Shown: positions 47,758 through 48,959 of the stretch, in pieces
Position numbering within the stretch: the first letter of the stretch is position 1
How the letters are laid out: each line of letters starts with the position of its first letter
From: JBFXAF01 sp050184585
GTDB lineage: Bacteria; Pseudomonadota; Alphaproteobacteria; Rhizobiales; Rhizobiaceae
Assembly (NCBI GenBank): GCA_050184585.1
Contig: JBFXAF010000019.1
Span: 1 to 48,959 of the forward strand
Direction of reading: 5' to 3'
Length of the DNA stretch: 48,959 bases
The notes under the pieces: generated by a model
What the model was told of the DNA's origin: nothing
Databases searched by the model: none
The model's input: the letters and a program-made list of their open reading frames with translations, nothing else
Translations under genes and position numbers: made by a program

Positions 47758-48699
47758 ATGCCGCTCAACGTCGCGGTCCAGATGGACCATGTCTCGACCG
47801 TCAACATAGCCGGCGACACGACATTCGCCCTGTCGCTGGAAGCGGCGCGGCGCGGCCACCGGCTCTTCCACTACACGCCGGACCGGCTCTCGATGCGCGA
47901 CGGCAAGGTCTTCGCCCGCGTCGAGGCGATGCAGGTTCGCGACGAGAAGGGCAATCACTTCACGCTCGGCGAGCCCGTCCGCCGCGATCTCTCGGAGATG
48001 GACGTGGTGCTGCTGAGACAGGACCCGCCCTTCGACATGAACTACATCACGACCACGCATATGCTGGAGCGCATCCACCCAGGCACGCTGGTGGTCAACG
48101 ACCCGGCGTGGGTGCGCAACAGCCCTGAGAAGATCTTCGTAACCGAGTTCTCCGACCTGATGCCCGAGACCCTCATCACCAAGGACCCGGCGGAGGTCGC
48201 GGCCTTCCGGAGGGAGTTCGGCGACATCATCGTCAAGCCGCTCTACGGCAATGGCGGGGCGGGCGTCTTTCACCTGCACGACGCCGACCGGAACCTCGCC
48301 TCGCTGCTGGAAATGTTTGGCCAGATGTTCCGCGAGCCCTTCATCGTGCAGCGCTACTTGAAGGATGTGCGCAAGGGCGACAAGCGCATCATCCTGATCG
48401 ACGGCGAGCCCGTCGGCGCCATCAACCGCGTTCCGGCCGAGCACGACTCCCGCTCCAACATGCATGTCGGCGGCAGGGCGGAGAGGACCGAGCTCACTGG
48501 CCGCGAGCGCGAGATCTGCGACCGCATCGGCCCGTCGCTGAAGCAGCGCGGCTTCATCCTCGTCGGCATCGACGTGATCGGCGACTACATGACCGAGATC
48601 AACGTCACCTCGCCGACCGGCGTGCGCGAGGTGAGGCGCTTCGGCGGCGCCGACATCGCGGCGCTGTTCTGGGACGCGGTCGAGGCGAAGCGCAGCTGA
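47758..48699 (+). CDS. gshB: Glutathione synthetase
   Basis: It joins gamma-glutamylcysteine and glycine with ATP. The 313-residue ATP-grasp protein begins LNVAVQMDHVSTVNIAGDT. It shows VVLLRQDPPFDMNYITTTHMLE near 84, VVNDPAWVRNSPEKI near 112, the ATP loop IIVKPLYGNGGAGVFHL near 163, and MTEINVTSPTGVREV near the C-terminus. GGAGGAAACC before the ATG at 47758 decides this start over an upstream in-frame ATG at 47731. A terminator-like hairpin follows. Confidence 0.97.
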   Translation: MPLNVAVQMDHVSTVNIAGDTTFALSLEAARRGHRLFHYTPDRLSMRDGKVFARVEAMQVRDEKGNHFTLGEPVRRDLSEMDVVLLRQDPPFDMNYITTTHMLERIHPGTLVVNDPAWVRNSPEKIFVTEFSDLMPETLITKDPAEVAAFRREFGDIIVKPLYGNGGAGVFHLHDADRNLASLLEMFGQMFREPFIVQRYLKDVRKGDKRIILIDGEPVGAINRVPAEHDSRSNMHVGGRAERTELTGREREICDRIGPSLKQRGFILVGIDVIGDYMTEINVTSPTGVREVRRFGGADIAALFWDAVEAKRS

Positions 48700-48722
48700 C
48701 CCGCCGGCTCTCCGCCGGCGGG
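48700..48722 (+). terminator. Terminator-like hairpin after gshB
   Basis: CCCGCCGGC and GCCGGCGGG form a perfect 9-bp stem with loop TCTCC immediately after the gshB stop. A short T-run (CTTTTTGG) comes only about 15 nt later. Confidence 0.6.
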
Positions 48723-48894
48723 GGCGTCTCGCATCCGCTTTTTGGCGCGAGCATGGTGATCGATTTCAACCCGCTGCAACCGGATTGCAACCGGCGCTTG
48801 ATAGTGTTCCCCTATTGTTCTTGCAACATTCCGGCGATTATATATTTGACAAACCCAACGGGATGAGGGATAACAGGGACAAGGAGTTACCGCC
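48723..48894. other. Upstream region of the IS1595-family element
   Basis: AT-rich compared with its surroundings. TGCAACCGG occurs twice (48775-48783 and 48786-48794), and TTGCAAC recurs at 48821-48827. An AT-rich GATTATATATTTGAC near 48835-48849 may be a promoter for the transposase. The IS left end is probably in this stretch, but I cannot fix it. Confidence 0.35.
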
Positions 48895-48959
48895 ATGTCC
48901 GTCCTGTCCCGCCCCTACTTCTACGATGAGGCCGCCGCCTTCGAGCATGTCGAGGCGAT
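48895..48959 (+). CDS. IS1595-family transposase, N-terminal fragment
   Basis: The window ends 21 complete codons into an ORF beginning MSVLSRPYFYDEAAAFEHVE. This opening is characteristic of IS1595-family transposases, in which a CPHCG-type zinc ribbon follows some ten residues later (outside the window) and then the ISXO2-like catalytic domain. AAGGAG stands 8 nt before the ATG at 48895. Only the first 65 nt are present, so intactness is unknown. Confidence 0.75.
   Translation, partial: MSVLSRPYFYDEAAAFEHVEA

Overview
The window looks like chromosomal DNA of a Rhizobiales alphaproteobacterium, probably Phyllobacteriaceae or Mesorhizobium-like. The evidence is high GC, the def-fmt-truA-dapE neighbourhood, DUF6165, DUF6481 and DUF817 proteins, an Irr-type iron box (ICE) and an EcfG-type stress promoter. 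No close database comparison was possible, so the genus is an inference. Both ends lie inside insertion-sequence transposases: an IS5-family C-terminus at 1-108 and an IS1595-family N-terminus from 48895. This is what a draft contig ending in repeats would look like. Between them the content is almost entirely core or ordinary accessory chromosome. I see no prophage, CRISPR array, conjugative module or defence island.

Layout. 0.1-6.3 kb: GNAT acetyltransferase, recR, a MltB-type lytic transglycosylase, a perfect 26-bp inverted repeat whose arms carry the stop codons of two convergent genes, a family 9 glycosyltransferase divergent from a DUF6165 gene, and a coupled flavin monooxygenase / arylamine N-acetyltransferase pair. 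6.3-10 kb: an AI-2E-type membrane protein behind an EcfG-like promoter, a charged DUF6481 protein, a Gdx/SugE guanidinium exporter preceded by a guanidine-II (mini-ykkC) riboswitch, a 41-residue basic protein, and rmuC. 10-15.9 kb: def-fmt-GNAT-truA facing dapE and a membrane protein, then mepA. 16-22.5 kb: mgsA-glk, an ABC exporter coupled to a glycosyltransferase, dapB, gpmA and tRNA-Leu(CAG).

22.5-29.5 kb: an M15-like peptidase, then an iron locus read leftwards (imelysin, Bfd, bacterioferritin, di-haem DUF1111 oxidoreductase, a second imelysin, DUF1513) with an Irr-type ICE box upstream. 29.5-36.6 kb: a coupled four-gene unit (pyrimidine 5'-nucleotidase, DUF817, unknown, lipoprotein), a membrane diguanylate cyclase, a DMT transporter, phhA, msrA and small membrane proteins. 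37.5-38.3 kb: tRNA-Ser(GGA) and a minimal RlpA. 38.3-42.5 kb: a five-gene coupled operon for oxidative galactose/galactonate-type sugar breakdown (SDR dehydrogenase, dgoK, dgoA, SMP-30 lactonase) ending in a Ddl-like ATP-grasp gene. A perfect GntR/FadR-type palindrome lies in its promoter. 42.6-47.6 kb: a GGDEF/EAL protein with a second copy of that palindrome upstream, and a GT2-GtrA-membrane protein envelope cassette. 47.7-48.7 kb: gshB with a terminator-like hairpin.

Functional themes are cell-wall turnover and lysine/DAP synthesis (transglycosylase, mepA, RlpA, M15-like peptidase, dapB, dapE), iron acquisition and storage, sugar oxidation, envelope glycosylation and c-di-GMP signalling. 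The most checkable unusual points are the stop-codon-anchored repeat family, the riboswitch, the iron locus with its operator, the paired GntR operators and the ATP-grasp gene in the sugar operon. I did not find a convincing, entirely new multi-gene system.
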